Source of the DNA: Stenopsyche tienmushanensis
Taxonomy: Eukaryota > Arthropoda > Insecta > Trichoptera > Stenopsychidae
Reading direction: 5' to 3'
Assembly: GCA_008973525.1 (NCBI GenBank)
Contig: WACJ01000526.1
Span: 124,001-188,000 of the forward strand
DNA length: 64,000 bases
In this document: one piece after another, positions 54,165 through 64,000 of the stretch
How the letters are laid out: every line of letters starts with the position of its first letter
Position numbering within the stretch: position 1 is the stretch's first letter
Notes under the pieces: model-generated
The model's input: the letters and a program-made list of their open reading frames with translations, nothing else
Told to the model about the DNA's origin: nothing
Database searches by the model: none
Made by a program: the position numbers and the translations under genes

Positions 54165-54375
54165 TGACCTGTATTTTACCTGTGTTTTAAGAAATCCTTT
54201 TTGAATTAAATGTTTGGAAAAAACCTATATTTTTCTTTTTTCTGTGCTGCAAAAAATGTTTTCGTACCATAAGTCTGTAAAAACTAGATTAGTATATTTC
54301 GTACGCCAGTTTGTTTACCTATTTCATTGACGGGAAGACATTAAACCTTTCATTGACAGAAGGGTTTAAAAAATA
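54165..54375 (+). mobile_element. piggyBac 5' non-coding fragment, cognate of 28602
   Basis: 'aagaaatcctttttgaatta', 'aacctatattt', 'gtaaaaactagattagtata' and 'tttcgtacg' match 28850-28960 in order. The coding part seen after 28602 is absent here. Confidence 0.6.
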
Positions 54376-54597
54376 CGAGTGAAAAGGGTTAAATGAATAG
54401 TATGAAAATAAATGCAAGATATTAAGCTATGGATTGACCCAAAACTAAGGAAAATTGTTAAATCTATAAAATCTTCCTTTTTTCTGTCGAAATGAAATCT
54501 TTAAAATGTACCCGTATAAAATGGCAGGGTTCCCTGACATTTATTTTTATTTAAGGCATCAAATAATACCAAAGCAAAATTTATGGGTGAGAAAATA

Positions 54598-54818
54598 CTC
54601 CTTGCCCTCGTATAACACAAGTATATTATGATTTATTAAATGTAAGTAATTCAAGTTTTTTAAAAATGATTGTTGTTATATTTAAAAATAAAACAAAGGA
54701 TCGACAAACTTCGATATTTTTAAATTTGGAAAGCAAAAACTATTTTTGTAGGAACTTCAAACATCGTATAACACATTTTTTGTAGAACTGTATGGCCGTG
54801 TTATACGAGGCCTAGGTG
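54598..54818 (+). mobile_element. pogo-like MITE, 221 bp
   Basis: TA flanks (54596-54597 and 54819-54820) surround arms reading CTCCTTGCCCTCGTATAACA and, in reverse complement, CACCTAGGCCTCGTATAACA; 18 of 24 end bases match. An inner 'atcgtataacac' copy lies near the right arm. Non-coding. Confidence 0.75.
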
Positions 54819-54830
54819 TATATCAATATA

Positions 54831-55320
54831 CACTCATCCCGCGATTTATGCGGTACTTTTTTGCGCGCTTTCACTTTAACGCGGTCGAGAAAATATGTTT
54901 TTTTTTGTTTTGATGTGTTTTCTAATGTAAGGATATCGAATAATTATATACCGATGACGTTATAACCGAAGAGAAATTAGTTGGCCTTATTTTAATACCC
55001 GCAACGGATCATGAAAGTGAAGATGACTCTTCCGAACCGTCATTATTTACTGCAAAAAATTATATGACGCTCTCAACCTAGCAAGAAAATTGGAAAACAT
55101 TGTGTTCAAAATTGATCCAAACACGGAACGTGCTCTTAATATCCAAAGAAACCTACGAAATACTTTTGCACAATATGAATATTCTGCTCAATGGTTATAC
55201 TCCACAGGACAGAACATATTCGTCGACCTAACCAACCATCGACATATGGTTAGTCATGAATTTATAATCATGAGATACATTAAACAAATACAGTGCACAG
55301 TAATGTAAACGCTGCGAATA
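54831..55320 (+). mobile_element. Tigger-like element, deleted
   Basis: CACTCATCCCGCGATTTATG after TA (54829-54830) looks like a Tigger-type end, with 'ttaacgcggtc' inside. It leads within 130 bp into transposase C-terminal sequence, implying loss of most of the gene. The right end was not found. Confidence 0.55.
54945..55310 (+). pseudogene. Tigger/jerky-like transposase C-terminus
   Basis: One frame reads DDVITEEKLVGLILIPATDH with an acidic continuation and FTAKNYMTL; the other, from 55090, reads MENIVFKIDPNTERALNIQR and NLRNTFAQYE. Together they match the acidic linker and the final helical region of Tigger/jerky proteins (E.......D....R......R.LR......Y). A frame change separates the halves. 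Confidence 0.6.
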
Positions 55321-57329
55321 TAAATTAAGATCCAGGAAGAATGTTCTTCAGATCACTCAAAAGTCTCAGTATGTGAAAGTTCATTAACTGAAAGGACCTC
55401 TGTTTAACATTTAACAAATTACCATGGTTTACAACATATTCTGAAGTAATTTTGGAGTATTCTATATTTATTGGCGTTTTAAATTTTACATGTGTATTTT
55501 TTTTTTACATTTGTAATTTCATTTCGTTTGTAAATTTGTTGACGAAAAAAATTGGCATTGGGCCCGTAAACTATAAATTATTGGCGTACAAAATGTTCAC
55601 AGGGAAATTGATATTTTTTGCTGATGCAAACGAATGGTTATTGTTTTCCAGAATGGAAAAGGACCGCGATAATCAGCATCCGTGATAGATGTCGCCAAAT
55701 TGAAATTGCGAAAAACGATCAATTCGGTTTCTTCTATTGTCATCCGACAATAAAAAGCGACAAACCTCATGTGATCTGAAGGAAATACAGACGCAATTTA
55801 AAATTAATGAATGGCGTAAAATGATTTATTCGCTTCGCTCGACGTGTAAATATTTCAAAATGATGAAATATAAATTTGTACTATCGATGTGTTCATAAAT
55901 CTACTGACCGGCAACGCATAATACGATCATCAATGTCGAATGACCTTTCACCCTTTCATTCACTACTTATCGTGAAGCAATAAACGCGATGGAATGTGTC
56001 CGCTTGCTATAATTAAAATAAATAATTTGAGCAAATATTTTAGCAAATCTGTCATCAAAGGTTTGAATATGGAACCCTATAAAACGACGAATAAAATTTA
56101 ATTACACCTCAAAATTATGTCAAGTATGCGTCATTTTGAACACCTCTGGTTGGGTGGGCACCCAGGATGATATCATAGTACCTTAATAATAGGAAACGAT
56201 AAACAAAGATTAGGGAATTACCAACTCAATAAGTTCTAAAAAATATAAAAAAGTAATTCTCTCGTGTGCCGTATATATTGTCACATTACCATAACTCGCA
56301 ATATAATGTTTTTTTATGAAAATCCAAAAGTCGCCGTTCACAGTGCGATAAGAGATAGTAAGCAGAACACGCATGAACATCTGCGAAATTTGTGTACGGA
56401 ATAAAAAACGGGCTTAATTTACTATATGTTATTATATACGAATTTCTAGATGCAATGTATACATAGAAATTTAATTTTGTTCAGTATAAAAGTAATATGT
56501 GCAATATGGATCATCGTTTTACATCCACACATAGTTATGGACCGTTAGATGGATGCAATCAACGTGTAGCAAGAAACAGAGCAGAAACAAAAACTACAAT
56601 GAGTGGGCCACATGCGCCGCAAGAGGGTAATTTAAAATTCGCAGGAAGACGTCATCGGACTCGCTTTCGAAGATCGATATTAAAAAGGATTAAATTAGGA
56701 TTGCAGATGCGACAAGTACGCAAGAGAAGTGGGATTGCACAAAATAAAGCATATCGAAGACAACAGCCAAAAATATTTGTATAAAACAACCCCTGTCGAG
56801 ATGTAAACAAGCCGTGGAATATGAAATAACACCGGAGGATCCCGACAAATGTAATAATTAATAATTACTACTAGAAATGCTTATTCAGTATTAAATAAGG
56901 CAAGCTGCAAAAGTCTCAAACGAAAGCTTCTTTCTGAATTGTATCGGAATTTGAATTTTAAGTCGATAACTTGGTTAATCAAAACAAATAATCGAAAAAC
57001 GCGTTGAACTCATACACTTTATTCTTTCCAACAAGCCAATGTTGTTTCTTACTATAAGGGGAACCGATGATGATAATCATTTTATTTGTTGAGCGTTTTC
57101 GAGGACTAGTTGCGCTTCGGTTGCTAAACTTTCAAGTCGTATTTTGTGCTCTTTCGTTGAGAATATTAAGAATAAATTGTGATTTGTAAAATTCAAATAT
57201 AACAACTCACTTTACAATGGATCGATTTTCACCGAGTGAAAAATTTATTCGGAATTTAATTTTTTTTTCTCGCAAAAATACCTGCAACGCGGACACGTTA
57301 AAAATATTTGTGATGTTGACGTTTTAAAT
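55321..57329. other. No recognised gene; one Arg-rich frame
   Basis: About 2 kb of AT-rich DNA. The frame at 56497-56784 is described separately. A TATAAAA-like string at 56484 precedes it but means little in AT-rich DNA. Confidence 0.35.
56497..56784 (+). CDS. Unassigned basic open frame, 95 codons
   Basis: I do not recognise it. The product is strongly basic, with GRRHRTRFRRSILKRIKLGL (about residues 50-69) and several further Arg/Lys/Gln clusters, and no Cys pattern. It has an ATG start and a plain stop; no splice sites are obvious. Chance, a small host protein or a transposon relic are all possible. Confidence 0.2.
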   Translation: MCNMDHRFTSTHSYGPLDGCNQRVARNRAETKTTMSGPHAPQEGNLKFAGRRHRTRFRRSILKRIKLGLQMRQVRKRSGIAQNKAYRRQQPKIFV

Positions 57330-57560
57330 GTTGGCAAATTTCAAAATTGGATCCAGAAATTTCGATCTGAAAATTGCGGCTAATCTCGGATACTCGTGAT
57401 CGAGTATTCAAGGAAATCTAAAAAAAAATCGGGAATATGTGGAGACAGGAAAATGGGTGCCACACGAGCTAAGCGAAGAGAATCTGGGCAATCGCATTAT
57501 TAACGCATGCGAACACCTTTGACGCGGTTTTAACGTGACTTAATAACTGGAGATAAGAAA
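57330..57560 (+). pseudogene. mariner transposase N-terminal scrap
   Basis: 'tggatccagaaatttcgatctg' gives WIQKFRSE, like the mariner WF.KFRSGD. After frame changes, 'acaggaaaatgggtgccacacgagctaagcgaagagaatc' gives TGKWVPHELSEENLGNRI, a mariner block found also at 27130. The catalytic domain is absent. Confidence 0.65.
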
Positions 57561-57610
57561 TGGATACATCACTGCAATCATGCAGGCAAAAATCAATGGT
57601 TATTGAAGGG

Positions 57611-58679
57611 TCAGATAGCAAAACCGACCTCGAAGCCTGACCTGAAAAGAAAAACATTATTTTGCACAGGAAGCCAAGGTCTGGGCACGCTAGTACCGTC
57701 GTCTCTTCGGTTGATTGCGGAGTTTTTTCGCTTTTCTATTTCTATTGCCTCCCTCACAATTCTAATCCCGAAGTTTTCGATAGTCGCTAAGGTTTTTGTC
57801 CCACTATAAAATATTCGAATACTCTACCAATTTTATATTCGTTATTTGAAAAATTGATTTTACGAATATTTGGGAATTATTTATAACATGTCTTCTTTTG
57901 CGTGCGGATGGTACAGATCTGTGATCCTTATCATTTCAACTTTATACATATAAAAAAAAAACGTAAAATTATATATCTATTCAAACATAAAGATATCACT
58001 AATATTATAAGTAAATAAAATATTATAAAAATTACGATAATTGACACGATTTCTAGCGGGTTAAAATGCAGCTTAAAATTTGTACACACATTTATTTCTA
58101 TACAAATAATTTTAGTGCATTTTGTGTATACAAATGTCAGCTTGTTGCCATTTTCGTTATCTATTGTGCTAATTTCTTGTTCACAATCTATCCAAAGTAA
58201 ATTAGTAAAATGGAATCATTTTCAGTTGTCACAAATCATATAATATTAATGAATTTAGTCTTGTAAACGTATCATTTGTTATTAAAAATTAATGTTCACT
58301 GACGACAAAGCTTACGTTTTTATAATAAAAAAAACTTACTCTAAGTCTTACTTAAATATATTCAATTCATATAAGCACAGATTATACAAAACTATATACC
58401 TAATTTAGTCCATATTTGGCTTATTATAGAATTACGATATTTTCAAAATTCCAGTTTTTTGTCCAAATTCTCTGATTCTTTGCGGTTAATAAAAAACGAA
58501 TAATGATCATCTTTATGAAAACAGCATGGAAAAAATCGCCCAAATTCATCGGAGCTTTGAGTGTTTTAAAAAAGTGTAGAAATAACAGTTTAATTGAAAT
58601 GAGTTTAAATCAATATTTTACAATATGCAGGTGATTTTTATCCCTAAGCTCATTCTGAGCTTTCAAATCGAAAATACTA
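57611..58679. other. No gene recognised
   Basis: AT-rich sequence up to the piggyBac target site. Confidence 0.4.
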
Positions 58680-58907
58680 TTAACACGTATCGCGCCAAGG
58701 GCATTTTTCAAAAATGACCCGCCAGGCCATTATATGAATTTAGTTCTATATTATATATTTATATATAAGGATTATAAATTGTGGTCAAAATTTAAAAAAA
58801 AATTAAATAGAACCTATTTTAGGCCATCAGTCACCGGTGCCCGACGCGGTCTGTGTGGTCCATATGGGATGCAACACATATATTTTTTTTTTTTTTTTTA
58901 CATATCT

Positions 58908-59645
58908 TTTTGAATAATACATTGTAATGATACATGATGGTTTATATATTTTTTGGATAGATTACATCTTATTTGTGGTATCAATCACTAGCGATTGACG
59001 TAGCGTATTACTTCGCGTACAGATTATTTATTCTATGATTTAAATTTACTTTTTCATTATGAAAAACACAATATATTGTAACAAATTACATCGACCTTTT
59101 TTTATTACATGTAATATGTCATCTGTGACATGTTTATTATAACGATGAATGGAATTAAATGTTTGAAAAGATTTTAGTCTAAGACAATGCAATTGAGAAG
59201 ACTCTTTTTTTATTGCTTTTTAGAACATTTATTTTAAGTACTATAAACGTTTTTGAATAATATATATATACATTGTAATGATACATGATGATTTATATAC
59301 ATTTTGGATAAATTACATCTTATTTGTGGTACCACTCACTGGCGATTGACGTGAAGTATAACTTCGTGTACAGATTATTTATTCTATGATTCAAATTTAC
59401 TTTTTCATTATGAAAAACACAAAAGTCAGACGGCACGTAACTATTCATATATATATTTTGAAATTTCTCCACATTGTAACAAATTACATCGACCTTTTTT
59501 TATTACATGTAATATGTCATCTGTGACAAGTTTATTTTAACCATAAATGGAACTAAATATTTGAAAAGATTTTAGTACTAAAAAATGCAATTGAGAAGAC
59601 TCTTTTTTTATTGCTTTTTAGAACATTTATTTTAAGTACTATTAA
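58908..59645 (+). repeat. Tandem duplication inside the piggyBac 5' region
   Basis: Copy 1 (58908-59249) and copy 2 (59250-59645) share 'cattgtaatgatacatgatg', 'ttacatcttatttgtggta', 'gattgacgt', 'tacatgtaatatgtcatctg' and 'gaacatttattttaagtact' in the same order, at about 90% identity. Copy 2 has about 50 extra bases ('agtcagacggcacgtaac...') near 59423-59472 that are missing in copy 1. Confidence 0.9.
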
Positions 59646-60060
59646 ACAATAGAGAAGATATTTCCATTTTTTCACTATTTATTCAATAGAAACGATTGTT
59701 TTTACTTTTTTCTGTTCATCTCCCAAAATAAAGAGACGTTTTCTATTGGTCTTATTCTAACCAATATTATTGGTTCAAAACATCATGCTTTCAAATTATA
59801 AGTCATACTTACTCTTTGCACATAACTTATTGGCATATTGCTCTTGGTTCATTTATTGTCAATCGTACCATCTCGACGGTCTGAGTGCTCTAAACCCGAA
59901 GTTCCTTGATTGTGACTTGCAACTGTGACACGCGAGATTTTTTCAAATATTATATAATAGAAAGAGGTTCGTATTTTTTTAACGTAAAACAATCTATTTA
60001 TTTTATTCAAAATATATATTCATTCAAATATATTCTTCACCAGTTATATACCACGAAAAT

Positions 60061-61758
60061 ATGGCAGACACCTCAGATGCTTTATCAGATATTGATAATA
60101 TGTCTAGTATAGACATATCCGAAGACGAAGAATCACTCACCGGCGTGCCCAACATTATTCGTCATCGGCAACTATTACCAGATGATAGCGAAAGTGAATG
60201 TGAAAATAATGATATTGATAACGTGCAAAATTTTATTGTTTCTGACGATTATAATGAGTGGTTCGCACCTGTTGGTGCCACGGCTAAAGTGACATCATTT
60301 ATAAGTTCATCAGGAGTCAAATCTGGAACGAAAGAGATGCTTCTTCAAGGAAGACCACAAGAATTTTATCAACTTTTCGTAACAGATGATATATTTGAAA
60401 AAATTGCAATTGAAACAAATCGATATGCTGATCAAGTGATTGAAAAAATAACTCAACGAATATCTTTCAGATCACATTCTTGGTCGCCGACAAATAAGTT
60501 GGAAATAAAGAGGTTTTTTGGTTTAATTATTTGGATGGGACTCGTCAAACTACCCAGTATTTATTTATATTGGAGCAAAGAGATTCATTTCAGGCAGACA
60601 TTTCCACAAAGTATAATGAGCAGAAACAGATTTCAGATTTTGCTCCAAATGATCCATTTTGCGGATAATACCACTGCAAACCCAGAAGATCGGTTAGCAA
60701 AAATTCACAATATTGTCGATGATCTCAATATCAATTATAAAAAATGTTATGAACCACAAGAATATGTCTGTGTTGACGAAAGTATGATACCTTTTCGAGG
60801 AAGAATCTCTTTTCGACAATATATGAAATCCAAAAGGCACCGATATGGCTTGAAAATTTTCAAGCTGTGTACTGGCTCTGGATATACTTACAGCCTGGAA
60901 GTATACTGTGGCAAAAACATGCAAGTGTCGGGATCCATGCCATCACACGTCGTAATGAACCTTATGAACCCATTACTTTGGAAGGGTCATACTGTTTGTA
61001 CCGATAATTGGTATACAAGTTTAGACTTAGCTAATAAACTATTAGCTACGCAAACGCACCTTGTCGGTACAATTAGAATAGACAGAAAAGGATTGCCGAA
61101 AGAGGTGACTAGTCAAAAACTATATCGTGGGGAGATAGCTGCGAAACAAAATAAAAATTGTATTACGATATTAAAATGGAAAGACACCCGAGATGTGACT
61201 ATGCTCTCTACAAAACATAATATAGAATATGAGACGGTAAAAAATAGACGGGGACGGGAAATCGAAAAACCGAAAATGATCGTCGATTATAATCGAGCTA
61301 AAGCAGCGGTGGATTTATCGGATCAAATGTCATCTTATTGCAGCCCTCTACGAAAAACCATTAAATGGTACCGAAAATTGGCCTTTGAACTACTTCTAAA
61401 TACTTCAATAGTTAATGCTTTAGTTATCTTCAAAGAAGTAAAAAAAGAAAAGATCACTATTGTAGAATTTAGAAAAGAACTCGTATTCTATCTAACGTCG
61501 TGTAAGGATGTTGTCGAGCCATCTATTTCAACGGCATCATCTATAATTGCAAGACGTTCGCGCCATGAGCTTTTGAAAAAAGATGGTTCATCTCGAAATG
61601 TTCGTCGTTGCTGCACCAGGTGCTATAAATTAAATGGCAACATTGGAAGACAATTTGCTAGGAATAAAACCAAACAGGTTGTAACGTATTGTGGGGGGTG
61701 TGATGGTTTTCCACATCTATGTTTAGCGTGTTTCAATATAGTACATAGAAATATTTAA
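60061..61758 (+). CDS. piggyBac transposase, intact
   Basis: A single 565-codon frame, full length for the family. It catalyses TTAA-specific cut-and-paste transposition in the nucleus. An acidic N-terminus (about residues 1-60) precedes the conserved YLYWSKEIHFRQTF/MSRNRFQILLQMIHFADN block (about 168-200; MSRNRF is the signature). The catalytic aspartates are D239 in CVDESMIPFRGR, D315 in CTDNWYTS and D409 in IVDYNRAKAAVDLSD, with the conserved fourth Asp at 418. Residues about 515-562 form a cysteine-rich zinc-binding tail (CCTRCYKLNG, YCGGCDG, CLACF). I chose the first ATG in the frame; it directly precedes the acidic region. No intron is needed. Nothing in the catalytic set is missing, so it could be active. 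Confidence 0.96.
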   Translation: MADTSDALSDIDNMSSIDISEDEESLTGVPNIIRHRQLLPDDSESECENNDIDNVQNFIVSDDYNEWFAPVGATAKVTSFISSSGVKSGTKEMLLQGRPQEFYQLFVTDDIFEKIAIETNRYADQVIEKITQRISFRSHSWSPTNKLEIKRFFGLIIWMGLVKLPSIYLYWSKEIHFRQTFPQSIMSRNRFQILLQMIHFADNTTANPEDRLAKIHNIVDDLNINYKKCYEPQEYVCVDESMIPFRGRISFRQYMKSKRHRYGLKIFKLCTGSGYTYSLEVYCGKNMQVSGSMPSHVVMNLMNPLLWKGHTVCTDNWYTSLDLANKLLATQTHLVGTIRIDRKGLPKEVTSQKLYRGEIAAKQNKNCITILKWKDTRDVTMLSTKHNIEYETVKNRRGREIEKPKMIVDYNRAKAAVDLSDQMSSYCSPLRKTIKWYRKLAFELLLNTSIVNALVIFKEVKKEKITIVEFRKELVFYLTSCKDVVEPSISTASSIIARRSRHELLKKDGSSRNVRRCCTRCYKLNGNIGRQFARNKTKQVVTYCGGCDGFPHLCLACFNIVHRNI

Positions 61759-61889
61759 TTTATTTATACAGTGTCTTATACATAGAGCCTATTTTTTTAT
61801 TATACATTATTTTTTATTTATTATTCTATTGTTTTGTATTATAAAACTATCAAATAATGTTCATGATCTAATAATGTGTGTGTGGAAAA

Positions 61890-61895
61890 AATAAA
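61890..61895 (+). other. Polyadenylation signal AATAAA for the piggyBac transposase
   Basis: AATAAA lies 132 bp after the stop codon and is preceded by a 'tgtgtgtgtgg' GT-rich stretch. This is a plausible cleavage signal, not proven. Confidence 0.45.
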
Positions 61896-62271
61896 GATTT
61901 TTTATACTTAAAAAACTTTTTTAAATCTTTTTTAACCTAAAACGCATTTATAATATTATAAAATATGCATACATTAATCTAAATTAATATATTGTATATG
62001 TTTAATTATAAAAACCTCGTAGAAGAAGAACATGGAATATAACTACCGTTTTTATGGATATGGTTTTTTTTATAAAAAAGTTCTGCTGTTCCGCTTGTTC
62101 AGGAACACCATGTCTATCAGATTATATATTAAAAACTGTTAAATATGTAACTGACGGCGCACAGAGACTATTTTACTAAATCGAGTGCCATCAGTCACCG
62201 GTGCCTGCCACGGCACACTGGTAACAATCGTCATCGGGCACCGGTGCCCGACGCGGCACGATACGTGTTAA

Positions 62272-64000
62272 GCTCACGATGGCTGCATCCGTATATGTCT
62301 AGACACCAATTAACGCATATCCATCTTGCATCATTTAAAAAGAGCTACAGTCGCGTGCGAATTACTATGCTCTAATTAACATTTATCATGGTATGAACAT
62401 CTGGCTTTGAGATGTCGTATAACAATATCAAATCGAGGTTGCAGAAGAACTCTGCAGTCGATGGAAAACCGTGGATAGAAATCCCGACTACTTGACCCAT
62501 ACCTAGGATGATGCAACGGATCGTATGTGAAGTGCTTCGCAATACGCAACAATTACCTGCAACAATAAAAAACATGCAAATCAATATTGGTTATTTAAAA
62601 TACATCTTGGCGAGAATAATATAAAATAAATAATGAAAGAATTACAATCGAACAAACGATGCTTAAATACTCCAATAAATATTTACATACTGAATTTATG
62701 AATACTTCAGGGGGGGGGGGGCAATCCCTTCAGACGTTCGAAAATGAGTCGTTTTTCGTGGTGATAAAATAATCGTATCATTTTTATTTTTTGACATTAT
62801 TTTACTACAACCTTAAAGTGTTAATTTATTTTATTTTTTAAAAACAAAATGGTGGATTTATAAGGTATTCCATCAGGCGCCTTTTTTCGTGATATCAAAT
62901 GGCTCTCTTCTTGTTGAAGGTTTCCTGTTGAACTGAAATCGAAAATGGAAATATTTTTTGGTTTTTTAATATATGTAGGCAGTCAAATAAGCTATACAAA
63001 TTTTAAAAAGTAAAAAATTAAAATTTGATAGGCTTTTTAGTTAAACTTTCATATTTTTTACCCCAAAAAAATAATTTATTTACGCGAAAACCTTAAAAAT
63101 TCAGCTTAGTTAAATAGATAATATTATAGTAAGAAACATCCCAAATTTTCATTTTAAGCGATCTCCATGGGAGATTTTGCTAGTGTGTTTGCTAGGAGAT
63201 AGCTAGATTTAATGTGATGGTTTCCCATTTACGTACCACACGTGGTAAAGTAAGGATAGGATTATTTGGAAAGGTAGGAGAGGAAAGAATCTATGAGTGA
63301 GTAGCAAAATTATCATTATATATAAATTATAATTTTTGATGATTTCATATTTAATCTTATGCCATCTACTGTTGCGTAAGCATCTTCTGAGAACAAATTT
63401 TGAGCGGCTGTTAACGTTTCATATTCAACCTTTTCAATTTTTGTTTCTCCACCAGAACTACAAAGAAAAAAGCAGTTTCCTCCGGGATTATGAATATACA
63501 TATTTTTTTATGGAACACAAAAGTTAACAGTAAGCTTAACTCACTTTAGGGGCACCTTTAGTATGATTGAAGATAACGTTAGTGAGAGGATATAGTAACT
63601 TAAAATATTATTTACTTTTCACTCTTGCAAGCTTCCCCCGAAAACAAACTGTTTTTACTTACAAATCGCTTTTATATTTGACATTAATGGAATCCGCGCA
63701 GAACGATATCAAGAATGAATCGATTTTAAATAAAAACTTAAGCATCTCACTTTATCACGTCAAAAAAATAGTTTTTTTTTTCAATTTCATAGTTCGAAAG
63801 GACATATCTCTAAGAATGTCGTTCATAATTTGGTTGAAGAAATTCAGATTATTTCAATGATTTATAGCTAATTCGCGAAATACGCTCGAAGCAATCACTC
63901 CATACAGATTGAACCCCAGCGGCTCTAAGACCGTTGCCGCTACAGGCTTGCCCCCCGCTTTTTTTTGCAGGCCAGAGGTTCATATTGAGGACCTTTCTTA
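62272..64000. other. No firm gene; possible exon at the window end
   Basis: A 12-G run lies at 62710-62721. A minus-strand frame at 63316-63501 is listed separately. At 63951-63970 a C/T-rich tract ends in TTGCAG and could be a 3' splice site; the bases after it can be read as PEVHIEDLS before the window ends. Confidence 0.3.
63316..63501 (-). CDS. Unassigned open frame, possible exon
   Basis: The product is not recognised. The stretch GGETKIEKVEYETLTAAQNL and LFSEDAYATVDGIRLNMKSS looks more like a real protein than chance AT-rich sequence, with balanced acidic and hydrophobic residues. The start ATG is upstream of NPGGNCFFLCS. No clear splice signals were identified. It lies on the same strand as the trio exon. 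Confidence 0.25.
   Translation of the reverse strand: MYIHNPGGNCFFLCSSGGETKIEKVEYETLTAAQNLFSEDAYATVDGIRLNMKSSKIIIYI

Larger units (their letters stand above)
58680..62271 (+). mobile_element. Complete piggyBac transposon, 3.59 kb
   Basis: TTAA is duplicated at 58680-58683 and 62268-62271. The terminal repeats are CACGTATCGCGCC on the left and, inverted, CACGTATCGTGCC on the right (12 of 13 identical). The 18-bp string CACCGGTGCCCGACGCGG occurs at 58832-58849 and again at 62239-62256, and GCCATCAGTCACCGGTGCC at 58823-58841 and 62187-62205. An uninterrupted transposase lies between them. The well-matched ends and intact gene suggest recent activity. Confidence 0.95.

Noticed and set aside
60694..60924. 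Minus-strand frame inside the piggyBac transposase
   Set aside because: Antisense shadow of a strongly supported coding region.

Overview
The window is eukaryotic genomic DNA, about two thirds A+T by eye, with long gene-free stretches and no bacterial gene organisation (no operons, no ribosome binding sites, no dense coding). The transposon mix (piggyBac, mariner, Tigger/pogo, hAT, Helitron, Mutator-like, one R1/jockey-like LINE fragment, tRNA-derived SINEs) and the protein signatures point to an arthropod, most likely an insect. I cannot name the species.

Only one piece of host coding sequence is convincing: a very GC-rich exon on the minus strand at 20670-20880. It reads as the start of the CRAL-TRIO/SEC14 domain of a Trio/Kalirin-type Rho guanine nucleotide exchange factor, with a U-rich 3' splice site and a GTGAGT donor. 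If it is functional, much of the window is probably trio intron. The exon lies between two oppositely oriented copies of a mariner-like end (20329-20398 and 21844-21916), so an alternative reading is a captured or displaced exon.

Layout. 1-7.5 kb: non-coding DNA with TTAA-flanked elements (1067-1463, 5953-6442), hAT MITEs (3998-4524) and one SINE copy. 7.5-9.9 kb: a decayed Helitron (Pif1 helicase and replicase-side fragments, minus strand) beside a telomere-motif MITE. 11.5-14 kb: a TA-flanked 660-bp element and a complete but internally deleted hAT with a perfect 8-bp target duplication. 15.6-16.6 kb: piggyBac remnant. 18.3-22.2 kb: hAT scrap, deleted Tigger, mariner ends, SINE, trio exon, Helitron ends and a MITE. 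23.4-29.8 kb: MITEs, mariner and Tigger fragments, a piggyBac 5' remnant and two tRNA-like sequences. 32.7-34.2 kb: ZBED-like hAT remnant, piggyBac-type terminus and a SINE. 34.2-37.8 kb: nothing recognised. 37.8-46.3 kb: mariner fragment, two piggyBac-type elements and a nested Mutator-like element. 47-55.3 kb: TTAA termini, SINEs, a mariner interrupted by a LINE fragment, Mutator-like and Tigger pieces. 58.68-62.27 kb: an apparently complete piggyBac element with an uninterrupted 565-residue transposase.

The most interesting items are the intact piggyBac element with its internal tandem duplication and subterminal palindrome, the repeated pairing of TTAA ends with short GC-rich palindromes in otherwise different elements, a five-copy tRNA-derived SINE family, and the trio exon bracketed by inverted mariner ends. 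All family assignments come from reading the sequence; no database search was run.
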